This document shows, one piece after another, positions 37,101-52,410 of a DNA stretch of 64,000 nt (within the stretch, counting starts at the first letter, position 1; every line of letters starts with the position of its first letter). This DNA comes from Apostichopus japonicus (lineage: Eukaryota > Echinodermata > Holothuroidea > Aspidochirotida > Stichopodidae). Location: the NCBI RefSeq assembly GCF_037975245.1, contig NC_092574.1:25898713-25962712 (forward strand), in the 5' to 3' direction. The notes under the pieces were generated by a model that worked only from the letters and a program-made list of their open reading frames with translations, was not told where the DNA came from and searched no databases. A program made the position numbers and the translations under genes.

Positions 37101-40100
37101 CCGGTGAACAACCTCCAATCTTTACCTATTTGACTTACTGACGGCCTCCTTTATATAAACCACTCATTCTTGGCTGTGTTTCAAGAAATTAATACTTTTC
37201 AGTACTAAATTCATATGAAAATGATGCGTTATATTATCTTGTCTATATATAGTCAAATGCAGGTATCTTTCTAAACCATGATGTATAAACACACATCGAA
37301 AGCTTGATTTGCTGGCTCGCATACGGATATGACCATAATAAACAAGTTTGGGGGCGACATTTTGTTTTGAATATAATGGAAGCATTAAATATGTAATATG
37401 GTGTCACAAATGCTATAGAATATGTCTCAAGTTTATGAATTGCAATCTAAGTTTGGGGGAAAATAATCAGACTAGAGTTGATATAAAGTTAACAACCAAG
37501 GAATTGACAATTTTTATTTTCATTTCAAATTTTTATTTGTCATCATATTTGCTTTCAACATTTTCTTGCAAAACTCGTTTGATAGTCAGTGAAAGTGATT
37601 TTGTATGTAATACTTTGAAATTTATTAGTAACATGGAATGACAGACAATCAACGAATAATTCAAAAACCAAATGACTTGAACTGTTTGCTATTGTTTTAG
37701 AGGTTCTTATTCCCCTTTGGTCTCGATTAAGTAGGATTATACAATTATAACGAGTTATGTTGTTTGTTTTTACATTTTACAATCGTGTAAATGGAAGGCT
37801 GTGATATGAACTCATTTTAATCTATATAGAACATAATAACAGCGATTTCAATGTTAAAAACAAAACAGCACATTTCTCTCTAGCACTGAGAGTTTACTAA
37901 CATCTTTCTTGGCACAAACAGCATATTTCTTGTCAAGTATTAACTGCTTAGACAAACAACACCCATTCGCATAGATGAGAATTGAGCGAGCAGAAGAAGG
38001 TAACTATTAAGCGCAATATTACTTTTTGAAAATTTATTCAGCCGGGACATTTCTTTAATTGAAATGATTAATTTGTATAAACAGTTACTTACCTTGCGCT
38101 GGTAGAACACACTGTACAATTTGCCTGGGACTGCATAGAGGTACAGGACCTAGTAGTGGAAAGATAATTTTGTCTTGGAAAAGAATCCATACAGAGAAAC
38201 GGTGTTAGTAAAGCTGTTTCAAAATACACAATGATGATGATGATGATGACGATGATGATGATGATGACGATGATGATGATGATGGTGATGATGATGACGA
38301 TGATGATGATGGTGATGATGATGATCATGATGATGATGATGACGATGGTGATCATGATGGTGATGGTGGTGATGATGATGGTGATGATGATGATGATGGT
38401 GGTGATGTTGATGGTGATCATGATGATGATGATGACGATGGTGATCATGATGGTGATGGTGGTGATGACGATGGTAATGATGGTGGTGATGTTGATGGTG
38501 ATCATCATGATGATGATGATGATGATGATGGTGATGATGGTAATTGTGACGACGACGACGATGATGATGACGATGGTGATGATGATGATGGTGATGATGG
38601 TGGTGACGATGGCGATTATTGTGGTGATGCTGATGATGGCGATTAATATAGTGATGGTGATGATAATGATGATGATGTAAGGTTGTGCTAATAGTGCCTT
38701 TATGTTTCTTGCGTGGGGTTTAAAAAATGGGGAGGGGCTTGTGCAGCCCTCTACACCCGCGCCTTACATCTGGCCTGATGACATTCGCATACCACATAAA
38801 GTGAACCACTTCCTGGTAGAATCGAGGGTAAGTCAATTAAAATTAGTTACATTTATTCATCAAATTCTCGATTTAGGAGGGATATGGAGATGGGATCAAA
38901 TTGGTTTTTTTTTTTAAATATTTTTCTATAGTGTTTCATTGTCTGACATTGTAATCTCCCGTTAAGCATTTTTTCTAGTTATTTTATTTTTATTATAATT
39001 TTACATGGATACGTTAGAGTGGTGCAACCTGAAGAGTGAAATACATCTTTAACAATTCATAATTTCGTAGTGCTTTTTTTCTTTCTTGCAATAATAATTA
39101 CTATATATTCCGATTTGTGCGCGTGATCTTCTTTGAGTCACGGTCACGAGGGTGCACTAAGCTGTATGAACATACCCACCCAACTGCCAGCAACCAGACA
39201 GCTAATTCTTTTCCAATCAATTTTAACCTAATCTGTCATTTTTCAATGATCTGATATTCGAACAATCTCGCTTGTTTTGACAGTACAGTAAGTAATACTC
39301 TAATAAAAGATTTAAGAAGAAGAAAGTGGACAATTTCCGAGAGTTGTAAAAAAAGTTCCTTTTTGCCATTCCAACTGAAGCAATATGAAGTCATTCTTTG
39401 CATACATTTGTTGGTAAGTGTAGTCTCACATTCTATTTAATCTTGTATATGTACCTTTAAGTTCGTAGCTCTATTGTATGTGTAGTAAGAAGGAATGCAG
39501 TTTGTGGATCAGTTAAGTGCCTTTTGTTACAGCTCTGCTTCGGACTATTGTTAGGTTAATCAGGTTGTATTGTTAGTGTCCTACCTTAAAGTAATCTTGT
39601 TTTCTGTTACTGTAGCCTACTGTTCTGTTACTGTACTGTACTGTGCTGTACTGTACTGTTCTGTTACTGTACAGTTTATCCTCAGTCTCTGTTATACTCT
39701 TGTAGAGAGAACAAGTTGTGTGCAGCAACAGGCTGTAACGTAGGCGTAGGAGCCCAATTTGATTTGGGGGGGGGGGGGCTGTAACGACTTGCCCGAAAAA
39801 TATAAACAACATTTTTTTGCGCGCACCGCGCGTTCAACATCTTAATGTACATATCATATATATGCATGCATCGGTTATTACATCGCATGCCAATTACATA
39901 CAATCAATTGTCGTGTTATTAGCCTTCCATATTAGTTATCATTTTGGGGGAAGTAATAATACTGATAATAATAATATAAATTTAACCATTGAAAAACCCA
40001 TTGCAATTTAGTTTTCTTCAAAAGAAATTCTTAGCATATTGCCAGAATTTTCACAAAAAATTTGGTTGGGGGCTGCAGCCCCCAGCCCCACCTCCTAAGT

Positions 40101-40948
40101 CCCCGCCTCCTACGCCTATTGGCTGTAATATTCTCATCTGTCTCATGCGTATTCTCTAGCTAACTCTTAACAGCATTTACATAAACGAGACGGTAATGAG
40201 AAACTGAGACAGCAACAGGAATTTAAGAATCGTTGGGGAGGGGTGAGAGAGCGAGGGGTGGGGGCGGATGGTGAATGGAGGTCACATAGAATGCTATCGG
40301 TTAGCGCAAACGGGTTGTTTTTGGACAGTTGTGCGAATAAACTTGTGGCGATCTTAATTTTTACTAAAAACTTAATACTTAAAAAGCAAATTACCTGGGT
40401 ACTTATAATAGCGACAACCACAAAATTCTGTTACAATCTTAGCCTCACATTCGAACCAACAAGCTTCCGTAGAATAGTTAAGAGAGTACTGGAGTTTGGC
40501 GTCGGAACAGTTAGACTTGTATGGTGTTGGCAAACTTTTGCTCTGCAATGAAAAAAAAATGAAAAAGGAAGAGATGTTTTCCTTTTAATTATCATTTTCA
40601 TAACTTGATAGTTTTCTTCAACACATAACGTTGCGTTACTTGTCGACCGTTGACCGAATTACTATTTTTTGACGTGTTGTCATGCAAGCTATGTGCATCG
40701 CACACGTGGGGCAGTGACCCAGTAAAACTTACACAGTGATAAAAGGCAAAGCAAATAAGAGACAAAGAATAATATAGCACAAGATAAATATCAATTAGAG
40801 GTTGTTGAGTTCTAGAAACAGATGAGTCTTCAGAGTTGATTTGAGGGTCTCAGGGGAAGGAGAGAGCTCGATGGATTGAAGTTGTTAAGTTTGTAAACTG
40901 TTGCCGCCTTTAGCTTTATTTCAATATCTATATATATATATATATATT

Positions 40949-40981
<33 letters not shown>

Positions 40982-40986
40982 TATAC

Positions 40987-41030
<44 letters not shown>

Positions 41031-44000
41031 AAACTTAAAAGAAAGACGTTGGGACCTGTAATAATAGATAACATTAATATGCATATATCGGTAACCGAAG
41101 AACACAGTACAAATGACAAACAAAGACAGCTGGGTCACACCACTGGAATGTTCATGCCTTCTGTGGTTTGTCCTTTATATCCATCTTCTTGTCAACATAT
41201 GTTAAGCTATAATATTTCTAAGTGTAATGCTTGATGAACGACATGTATTGTGACGTTAGAGAAATACCTAATTGTTATGTTTGTTATAGAAGACACTCTC
41301 CTGATGAAGGCACCACAGCGATGAAAGAAAGCGAAAGAAAAAAGGATGATAGTTCATTGACGGAAAAAGTTCAATGTGATGAAGGTGAGTACAGGTATAT
41401 AAAGACGGGTGTTCCTATATCAGCTCTGCATCGAATTACGAGAATATGATGGAAACTGAAGGAGGCACCCACCTGAGAGAAACACAGCTGGAAGTAAGTT
41501 CTCTTTCAATATGAGGCTAACCAACTCGAAATCAGTTTTGATTCCTTAAGCCGGATCTCGAAAGAGATACATATTTAATTTGTTTTTATTATAACATGAC
41601 CTGGATCTGGCGCAGATCCAGTGCTATGCACCCTCTTTTCAACAGGAAACACACACAGAGACACAAAAAGGGTTATATAAGCACATCCATGCATGTGGAC
41701 CTATTTATAAACCTTACAATTTATAACCTAAATATGCCACAGAATATATATTTTTTCCGGCTACAATTGTAGGACCAGTCTTAGCCACCCTCCCCTCCCC
41801 CTCCCACCCCCTCCTTACATGGTAGAAGGTTTCAAAGACCGCAAGGCCACACCCCTCATTTTACTTAAAATCCTGAGTCCGCCTCCGATGACATCATAAT
41901 ATTTGATATTAATCTTCAAAATAAAAACACAGGTCATATTTTTAATTAATTACTAAGTTATCTCACACCGTACACAATCAACATGTCATCGAAACGAAAG
42001 TGAAAATAGCCTCAAAACAAAGAAGTCTTGGATACTGAGTGGTCACACTTTATTATGGTCCATTTCATGAACGTTCTTGGTATGCAAGGAGAACCCAGCT
42101 CCGCGTATACCCACTCCCATGTACTCTCCTGCCCTCTCCACTCCTATTAACTTGTACCCACTTCCATTACCCCTTCCCGTTAGCGAGTGAATTCATGGGG
42201 TACACGTCAAAGGTAGTAATTGTACAATAGGTAAACGAAACGGCTGTAATGTGAGACAAATAATAACATAGCATGAATAAGGATGTAACAAATAATATGT
42301 AAACCGTTGCCCTATATACTTACAATGACATCACTAATTCTAAAGGAGGTCTCGAAACCCGGAGAAAATGAAACGCCGAGTTGGTCCACGAGAGGGAATT
42401 CCCCTTGTGGGTGCACGAATAACTGGAACGTAGAACGTGAAATATGTGTAAGAATCATTTAATGAATTAAATCTTTGCTGTATTCATGACCCTCTCCCCT
42501 CCCCTTCCACCCCATTTGGCCCATTAAACTTTCAGTGAGTTTGTATTGGTCAAAAGTTTCCATAAGTATATAGATATTTGACGATGATTTCATATCGAAT
42601 GTGGTTCTGGTTATAAAATGTAATTGTGGTTAGTAACAGCACAATCAAGTAATGCGAAATTACCGTTAAAAAGACACTAGATAAAATATAAGTTGTTGAC
42701 CAAATAAAGGTAGCTGTTTATTGAAACATGTGATACATGATTGCGATTAATTTCTAATTTCTAATTTTTTTTACAATGAAAGCGGTTAGCTGGCTGTGCT
42801 TGCCACACCATTTCGAAGGTCACGAAAAGCAGTGCATAATGCCTTTATTTCGTCATTAATTTGTTATCACTTTGTTATAATTATGGATTCCTAATATTTT
42901 ACAACTTTCTGCATCAGGAGATATACTTTAAATCGACCAATAAGTTGAGAGAAAGCAAAAAGGCGCTTTTTCTACTTCTCTAAAATTACTTTACTTTCGA
43001 AATAAGTTCCTACAACAATCAATAAATATCCTTATGACTATTACCACCTTTCCCAACACTCTCCCCGTCCCCTCCCCTCCCCTTGCCTTACCTTAAATCC
43101 AGCCGCAGTGTAGTATCCCCAATAATACTCATCCTGTTCTGCCGATAACCTAAGCCGCAATCCCTGGGAAGCTCCCGCCTGACTAACCGTCAGCCTTCTC
43201 CCAGAATCCCTATCTCCGTTGAAAGTGAAACAAATCTATGTTGAAAAATAAAATAATTAATACGAGCATCTCGGTTTCGAACAAGAATTAATCAACTGAG
43301 CCGCTATAGTGTAGCTAATATTCTTCTTGATATATACAAGGGTAGTATATATCGTGCCACTTCAACCCCCCCCCCCCCCGTAGCCTCGACTGGGAGCCGA
43401 AAGCCCCGGTTTTTCGGGGGCTCCCGTTTTTTGGGGAGCCTTCGCCACCTTGTACAGGGAGTCTCCCGTTTTTGGGGAGCCGTTTCGGGGACTCACGTTT
43501 TTTTGTGATTACGATATAATATGATGTCATCGTTATGTTGGGAATATCCCTCTGGAAGCCGCAGGTATCCGTTTTTTTCGGGGCCGTCTCCTGTTTCGGG
43601 CTGTTTCGGAAGCCTTCGTTTTAGCTTGTAAGAGTTATAAAGAGTTATATATATATAAATATATATATTACTCTAAAGCCCGGGTCACATCTGCGCGATT
43701 CAACACGCGATTCAACTCGCAATACAATTGAAGGTTGAATCGCGTAATCAACTTGTTGCGCAATAAAAGTTGCGCCGTCGATTTGGGTTGATTTGCAATA
43801 GAGCAATGTCCTAATCAGCGCAACTTCTCAGAAGCAACTTTTCTGATGCGCGTGATTTTAGTTGCGAGTTGAATCGCGTGTTGAATCGCGCGGATGTGAC
43901 CCGGGCTTTAGTAAATATATATATTATATAATTATATAAATATGTATATTACTCTTACATATATATAACTATTACTTTATATATAGCGATCATCGCTCAA

Positions 44001-44105
44001 CGCGTGAAACTCCGAGTTACAGTATTCCACTAGTCTCAACATATTCCGCTCTGTCCCCCGGACATATATCACTCTGCGCCAAGATAGACGCCAACCAACC
44101 AACTC

Positions 44106-44170
<65 letters not shown>

Positions 44171-47100
44171 CATAACGATGACATATATCATCTAGTCGCG
44201 TTACAACTCGTTTTGCTTCAATCTCTTTCATCTTGACTTACATTGGCACCGATGCACGGTATCTTCTTTACATCTAACACTCCATACGATAAGCGTTTTA
44301 GTTTAGTGCCGCTTGACAGTTACGTAAGTTATTTGGGACAGTTCACGAAGGAAAGTACATTCTGGATATTAATTAGTGCATTGGCAGTTCTTGCAACTAT
44401 TGCTGGTTTGGTACTATATGCGACTTATGTTAGAAACGGTATAGCGCTAGGATGATATAGCGTGTACGTGTATATACATTCCCCTCTGCAGTATGTTAAA
44501 CGCATGTTAAACGCATTTGATGTTAAACGCATTGGTAGGTCTTGCAACTATTGCTGGTTTGGTAACAAATTATGGCTTCTCTTTATTAATTTGGTGGAGG
44601 CTTCAGGGGATAATTTATTCCCAAAACGGGAGACTCCCAGTACAAGGTGACGAAGGCTCCCGAAAAATATATAAAAATATTTAATAAAAATAAATGAATA
44701 AACTGGAGCCAGTACAATGTGGCGAAGGCTGCCCAAAAAAAAACGGGAGCCCCCCCCCCCCAAACGGGAGCATTCGGCCCCAGTAGAGGCTCCCATGCAG
44801 GGGAGAGGGTTACGTGGCACGATATGTACTACTGCAGCTGCAACTCCCATCAACATCCATCTAAGATTGAATATTTTACAAGTCTTTTCTATATATAGTG
44901 TTTTATTTATGAGTAAACATTATCTAATTATGCACATTGGTGATGTAAAGGGAGTGACTGCCTTATTTTCTGTTATGTTATCCATTTGTTTTCACAACCT
45001 TCGTTTAAAAGACACTGCCCACAGATTCGTGGCCTAGGGCGAATTTTTGAAATATTTTATTGTCTTCTTTGAAAATAAGAACATCACATTATGACATTAT
45101 TCATATGATATATGTGGGTTTGTATAGTTAGGGGTTAACTTGTGAAGGGCTAAATAAGACATGTTGATACTCAACACTCTACGTCATAGTTTGCACATAT
45201 TTAAATGAGTTTCCCAGATTGATCAAAACTTCAAATGTGTATCTCTTGGAAACGAAAAGATCTTTTCAAAAGCTTTAACAGATTTTGAATAAGATTATCA
45301 CACACAACAAAATGTATTGCATATGGGGCAAATTGGCTATAGGCGTCCGTAGTACTTTAATCTGTTAAATAAAGATATTGATGAAGGTGAAATGATAAAG
45401 CTCGCGAAATCTCGATTAAAGACCTTCATCAAATGTTGCTTTCTAAAGGTCTTTAAATTCCAGACATGCAAGTTTCAGTTCATTTGACTTATGAAGCATG
45501 GCGCCTTCTAATGTGCATTTGGATAATTGAAAATACTTAAAGATCAGACACTGTGTATAGGCAGAATCAAAGATAGTCAAAACCAATCAAATTGTCTCGC
45601 TTGGATACTTATAATATAGGGCTTTTTTGTGTGTGTTATGTCTTTGTTTGTTTAGAAAGAGCAAGGACAATTAATGGATAAAAAACCAGTGTCCTTAAAG
45701 GCATTGAAGACTCGCCCCAAACAGCATGCCGCCATCTTTATAAAGTTAACTTTCTGTTGCTTGCAAGTGACATTTTGTTCGTGTCGCTACAAAATGCAGA
45801 CAGTAATGAAACGTGATACCTTGTTATCTTTAGCCGGACCTGAGATGTCCATTGCTGTATCGTTTGTACACTGACTGTGGGAATTGACCGCAGCTGTATG
45901 TACTGACTGTACACTAGTGTCTATAATTACCGACGGTAGCAAGCTGTGTGTGTATTTTCTGGGAACGATGGTGGTGTCTAACACTTCTATTACACCTCAT
46001 TCGAAGTTAGGTCAGATTACCGGCATTAGACGTTTCTTTTTGCGCGAGTCTTCACACCCTTTAATATCCAGCCTATACTGATGGTTTTATCAGTTAAAAA
46101 CTGGTAAAGGTGAGTACCCGTTAATCAGTTAAAACTGATCTGTGTTATAATTTCTTAACATATGTTACATTTATGGGCAGTTGCTACTGAGGACTTACAA
46201 ACAGAAAATACGTAGCACACAATCATATACGTGATTGACTGAATTAACCAGACTACTACTCTAAAGGTTTTCACCAACAATTTCGTCCACAGTGGATGAC
46301 ACTTTACTGCCAAACGCTTTAAATCTGCAATTCGAACCATCTTTACAATATACTTACTTTTCAAACCTATATTTGTTTAGACTCCTAACCAGTCATTAGT
46401 TGAAATAGTCTTGTTAAGACCTAGTATGAACAGCCTAGTGTACCTTTCTTTTTCACAAAGCTATTTTCCTGTATCTATTTGCTGTACTGCCTAGAGAAAG
46501 CCCCCCTGCAACGCTTCGATTGATACTAGGAACAGATCATAGGGAATGTATAATACAATGTGCCAGCACATTCATGATAGGCAGAAACTGACTCTGAAGC
46601 AGGTATATAGTTTGCACGCGAGCAAAAGAGTGTTATAAATGACTTTGCCAAGACTATGGTTGAAACAGCCCTTGAATAATGAATTCGTCTGTTAGTAGTT
46701 TTTTTTTCACAGTAGTATCTGGTGACTAGTCTAACATATGTTACTGTGTTGTAACACACTTCAGTTTATACTGATTAACGGTTGTCTCTTATTCACAGTA
46801 CAAACTGATCAAGCCATGTACATTGAGTACACAGTAGCATCTGCTGACATGTATAACATGTGTTACAGTGTTATAACACACTTCAGTTTATACTGATTAA
46901 CGGTTGTCTCTTATTCACAGTACAAACTGATCAAGCCATGTACATTGAGTACACAGTAGCATCTGCTGACATGTATAACATGTGTTACAGTGTTATAACA
47001 CACTTCAGTTTATACTGATTAACGGTTGTCTCTTATTCACAGTACAAACTGATCAAGCCATGTACATTGAGTACACAGTAGCATCTGCTGACATGTATAA

Positions 47101-50100
47101 CATGTGTTACAGTGTTATAACACACTTCAGTTTATACTGATTAACGGTTGTCTCTTATTCACAGTACAAACTGATCAAGCCATGTACATTGAGTACACAG
47201 TAGCAGCTGCTGACATGTATAACATGTGTTACAGTGTTATAACACACTTCAGTTTATACTGATTAACGGTTGTCTCTTATTCACAGTACAAACTGACCAA
47301 GCCATGTACATTGGGTGTAAGATCACGTGTAAGATCCATTGTATGTTCTATCGACTAAGGACCAATATCCAGCAAAATATATCATATCAATCACTATTTA
47401 GACATTTTGCTTTGTTTGTTTTCGTTTTGACTTTCCCCCTTTATTTTGTTTGTCTATTTCTCTGACGCGGGATTGGCACTCAGAAGAGACAGCACGCTGT
47501 ATATATATCCTGTAACCTTCCGGGAACACACACTATAGTTTCATTCGCTACAATCCAGAAAACAGACAAGAAACGAGAGGAATTTGTAGTTACTCGTCTG
47601 CCTTTGATTGAATAATTTACGGATTCTACTTATGACGGTTATATCATAACCTATCATTTGTACAGACTATGACACCTCCACTTAGAACTGTGTTAAGTAC
47701 CCCTCACAATGCCCTCCCGACCCCCCCCCCCTCCCCTTTCATCAGAATAGAGGAAATTCCGGGTTGAATTGTGTACCAGTTTCTTACTAATCTTGAGAAT
47801 GTCAGATCGATTATTTTCCTGAGAATCGTGACAATTTTAGTTTGCATTTTATGGATAAACTATAAATCGGAATTGATCGTCAAATGTCGACATCTTTATA
47901 GAATTATAGTTAACAGAGAAATGGGGGTCGGTATACTCCACCCCCTTATCGACTGCATAAACAAAATGAAAAGAAGTTCTTAGCACATGTACCATTGCAC
48001 GTCTACAATTCTATAGAAATATTCTTTGTGAGGAGGCTCGGACCGTCCCAACCCTACATGGGAGTCGACCACAACGACAACAGGGCCATATCCCTCCCCT
48101 TTAAAATCATGGATCCTTTACCCCTGTTTACAGAAGAATTATTATCAGCACAGGCGTTTTCTTCATGAAAGGCGGTGGGCGGGGTGGGGCGTGTTTTTTT
48201 TTTCTTCCTCGATAGACGTAACTATTTGATACCAACCCCGAAATCAGTGATAGTAGTAGTAAAGTTCTGGGGTCCACATGCTTCTCCTCTGTTCCATGTA
48301 CAAGACAGTAACATATCCTCTAGTTGATGACCTGATGTGACGGCCACCTCGGTCATATTCCAATGATTATCATTGTACAGAGAATCATGGTAGTCCCAGT
48401 CAATATCAACGCCTTGCTTGACGACGAGAGCCAGTAGAATCTACAGAGAACGAGCAAGAAGAGAAGCAGAAGACACTGAATTGGTCAAAGAAGGTACATA
48501 TAATTAAAAAATACATATGAACAACATTTGAACATTTGAAAGTACAAATACGACACAATGATAGGATACAACAGTTATATATGGAGTGGAGTGTTAGCTC
48601 AGTGGTTTACACCGGTGCCTTTCAATCATAAGGTCCCCGGTTCGAGTCACTCCCAGATTAATGTATGTCGTCCAGTTACAGAGTTGTTGACAATTGACAA
48701 TTCATAATCATGGACGTTAAATATGAATGTGAGAGACTGACTTCGGTCAGCTTGCGGCCTTGATAAGCCAATTAGGCTTCTTCGCGAGTTCCTGCTTGCA
48801 GGAGGATCTAATATACATACATATATAACCTAAACTATATAACTAAATATAGTAAATAAGTAATACTTAAAAGGTCTTCGCTAAACATATATAAACATCA
48901 CATTTAGCATTTCAAAAAGGGAACTAAATATACTAGTAATACGTTAATAATTTCGAGGGATATCTCGGTACTAAGTTGAGAAAGTTTGTGCTAACGTATA
49001 GGCTAAGATGATTAACTTTGGAGACATACACAACCATCATATTTCGCAAGGTAACATAGAGTTTTGTAAAGAACAACTCCCCGCAAACATCTTCGCCTGG
49101 GAAATGTCCTATAGTTTGCAAGTCTTGCCAGGGAGTTATCATTCTGTGATTCTAGTATATGTCATTTATAAAGCCATTAAAGGTTCTTAAACCTGTTACT
49201 TTCTCTCAAGTTGTTTCTTTTTTCATATTTTCGAGATAGAATGGCAAATGTTGGCACTGAAACCGATTCCATTATCAGGTCGTGTTTAGACTTTCAGTAA
49301 CCAATAGATTCAGCATTTATAAAACCCACATAAACATTGTAATACAAAGCACATGTGGCTCAATGATATCAATATTTAGATTTGATCAAGTCAAGAGCCT
49401 ATCGCGTCATGCACATTAAATATGTGATATCTTCCGAATGGAATAATATTTTTTCTTAGCTCTTTTGTGACAGCCTTAAATTGATCATAGCGGTTATCTT
49501 TATCCTATATAGATATTATAATATTTGGGTTTGTGTGTTTCCTTTAAGAAATATATACATATGATGTATGACACAACCGATTTCGCATCCGTCATAGCCT
49601 ATAGATATAGACTCGAAGAGGGACCGAGAATTTGATACAGTGCAGTGTTCATTACACAAGGAGCTGTATAGCATAACGTTATACATGGAAGAAGGGGGGG
49701 GGGGGAATGTAAATCCATTTTTCCTCCCGACTGTGCAGACGACACCACTTTCAACGCGCTTGTTAGTTTCAAATTTATCATGATATTTGACTCACCTGTT
49801 GAAATACAGGATCATAAGTCTCCAGTTTAGATCTTCGAAATTGATTATAATTACAAAAGGTGACAGCTGGAAAGTCGATGGTTTTCACGTAGTTAAACTC
49901 GACAACCGTGGAAACAGGATAAGTGAAGTACTTTCTGATGCCAGACATAATGCCAAAAACGAGCCAAATGGCCATAGATATCAATAGAATGAACCATAGT
50001 AACCTGCAAAACAATTCAACAATTTATTACTCTGTTGGCTTAAATATATAAACACACATTAATTCGTCAGTTTTCAAGCTGGCTGAAGCACAGAATTTTA

Positions 50101-52331
50101 CAATTGGCATATCCTTTACCTACCCAACACGGAGTTTGGTAGCTGATGGCTTGATATATCATGGTGACTGCACATGTACATAATCATGACCGCTAAGATT
50201 TTGAGGTATAGATAAGGACCAGGCCTGGCGAGAAAAGGTAGTCTGCAGGGGGATACGACCCCGGGTAGCGATTTTTTAGCCCCAAACAGGTTTGCAATTG
50301 TGTGTAAATAGTCGTTCATGATTGGTCGGAAAAGTTACGTCATCACCATAGAAACATTCACTTCGAGGGTGCCAAAATGTCTGCATCCATTCGAGGCAAC
50401 GAAGATATAACCGTTCAAAGTCACCCGAAGCTTTTCGTATGTTTGGAATTGGTTTAGACATAATTAACACACTAGTTTGTTATGATTGTATGATCTACTA
50501 TCGATGTTTGATCGAAGTTTTCTGTGAAGGCATTATAATCGACTACATCACACAGTGAAAGTTTCGTACATGCAGGCGCGGATCCAGGGGGGTCCAGGGG
50601 GTCCGGACCCCCCTGCTCTTGGCCAAAAAAAAGAGAAAAAAAAGAGACAGAAAAAAAGAGGGAAAAAAAAGAGAGAGAAAAAATGAGAGAGAGAAAAAAT
50701 AATTAAATTAAACGCCAATTTTAAACATGTAGGACGTCAGAAGGGCGGTTAGGGCTTACAAGTCAGCCAGGTGTGTCTTTTCGGTCAAATGAACTATAGT
50801 GTGCACGCGTGCTACACGTGCAAAAAATGCCTAAAAACCTCAATTTTCAGACCGAAAAGTTTCAAAATTGAGGTGGTGTTCGAATTGTTTTGGGCGGTGA
50901 GGTGGCAGAGCGGTAGGCTGATTAGGATGCGCCAACGAATTCTTCATGAGAAATCGTTTTCTGCGGTGAGAAGGCATAAAACTGTTCTCCGATCAACAAT
51001 GGGCAAGGAACGTCTCACAGCTCTTGTTCTCATGAACACGTATTATAACACTCCTATCGACACTGACGAAGTGGTCCGAAAGTTCATTGAGAAACATCCA
51101 CGGCGTTTGTTCTCTCCAATCTACCATGAATAGATCATCAATAAAACTAGCTACCTCGTACTGATGCAGATACATTTCGAGTGAGTTTTTGTAGGTGCTT
51201 TGAATGGCTAAATTGAAGGGGGTTCCCTGTTGTACTTAAATATCCAAGAATTTCACAATGGATAGAGGGAAACCCACTCCCCTTAGACCCTAGGATCACT
51301 GGAGGCCAAACCCCTCACCCTTCCAGAATCCTGGATCCCGCCCTGCATCAAACAGTGGTGACGGAACGGGAGAGGGATTGGTGGCTAAAGGCATTATGAT
51401 TTTTGTATCATCTCAACTCATCTGATATGTATTACCATATTTCATAGATTGTTTTTTCTCATCAATTGAGAAATTGCAGACATGAGATCCATATTTTCAG
51501 GCTAGGTACATGCAGCTTAGAATACTCGGGAAGTGCCGTTTCCGGCCATCTGGGGGGGTTTGTAAAGCCAAAAATTTTATGGTACGCTCCGCGCCAACCG
51601 ATGGTGGCGCTCCGCTTAGATAGTCTTTCGATCAGGCGCGGCTGGACCAGTCAGACCCCCCCCCCCCCGTCAAAAATCCTGCATCCGCCCCTGACATGGT
51701 GCATCAAACATGTGCTGTAGATCTATATGTATTATAACTGTGTACACAGTGCAGTGACGGAAATGTATCATACTGCAGACTATCGTTTTGCGTATATTCA
51801 TTGAAGACGCGTGAACTCACGTCATGAAGTTTATATTAGCGCACCCATTCCACGAAACGAATTCCGATTTCAATAGAACTGCTCACGAATCTTAGATAAC
51901 TTAAACACGAACCCAATGGAATGTAGCGTATGTGTCATAAGTAAGGTTAACATGTGATCCAAGAAATAAAAGTAAAGTTAGGTCGTTTGAAGGGAAACCC
52001 CGTCACTAAACTTAATTAGTGTCCGTGTGTTATTCAGTGTATGTCTTCGAACTTCCAAGCGATGTTCATTATTGGTGCTGACGTAACGAGCAATCTGATT
52101 GACTGTAAACTCTGTAATTGCAAACCTGTTTGGGGAAAAAATATTCGCCCCGAGTCTCGGTCAATTCAGGAGCTCGGGGAAATATGTGATAAATAACCAT
52201 TTATTCTCACTTTAATGTTAGATTTACTTAAAAAACAAAAAACTTCCAGAAATGAGCCCGGTGACATATTTTCCATGCCAGAGCACAACATCATCATCAT
52301 CATCACCACCACCACCACCATCATCATAATT

Positions 52332-52410
<79 letters not shown>

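Larger units (their letters stand above)
43360..44800. repeat. Large foldback region in gene A intron
   Basis: Outer arms share inverted sequence: 43390-43480 contains GGGAGTCTCCCGTTTT and GGAGCCTTCGCCACCTTGTA, and 44610-44740 contains the reverse complements, some twice. Poly(C) blocks lie at both outer edges. Inside are a MITE (43674-43910), (TA)n at 44105-44167 and a small open frame (44252-44455). It may be a composite or nested foldback transposon; ends and target duplication are not clear. Confidence 0.65.

Noticed and set aside
38089..38680. Long poly-Met/Ile/Thr open frames on both strands
   Set aside because: They are translations of the (GAT)n microsatellite, apart from the short true exon at 38093-38149.
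41285..41340. CTGATGA ... GAAA as another hammerhead core
   Set aside because: The intervening bases do not form a convincing stem II and no retroelement protein is nearby.
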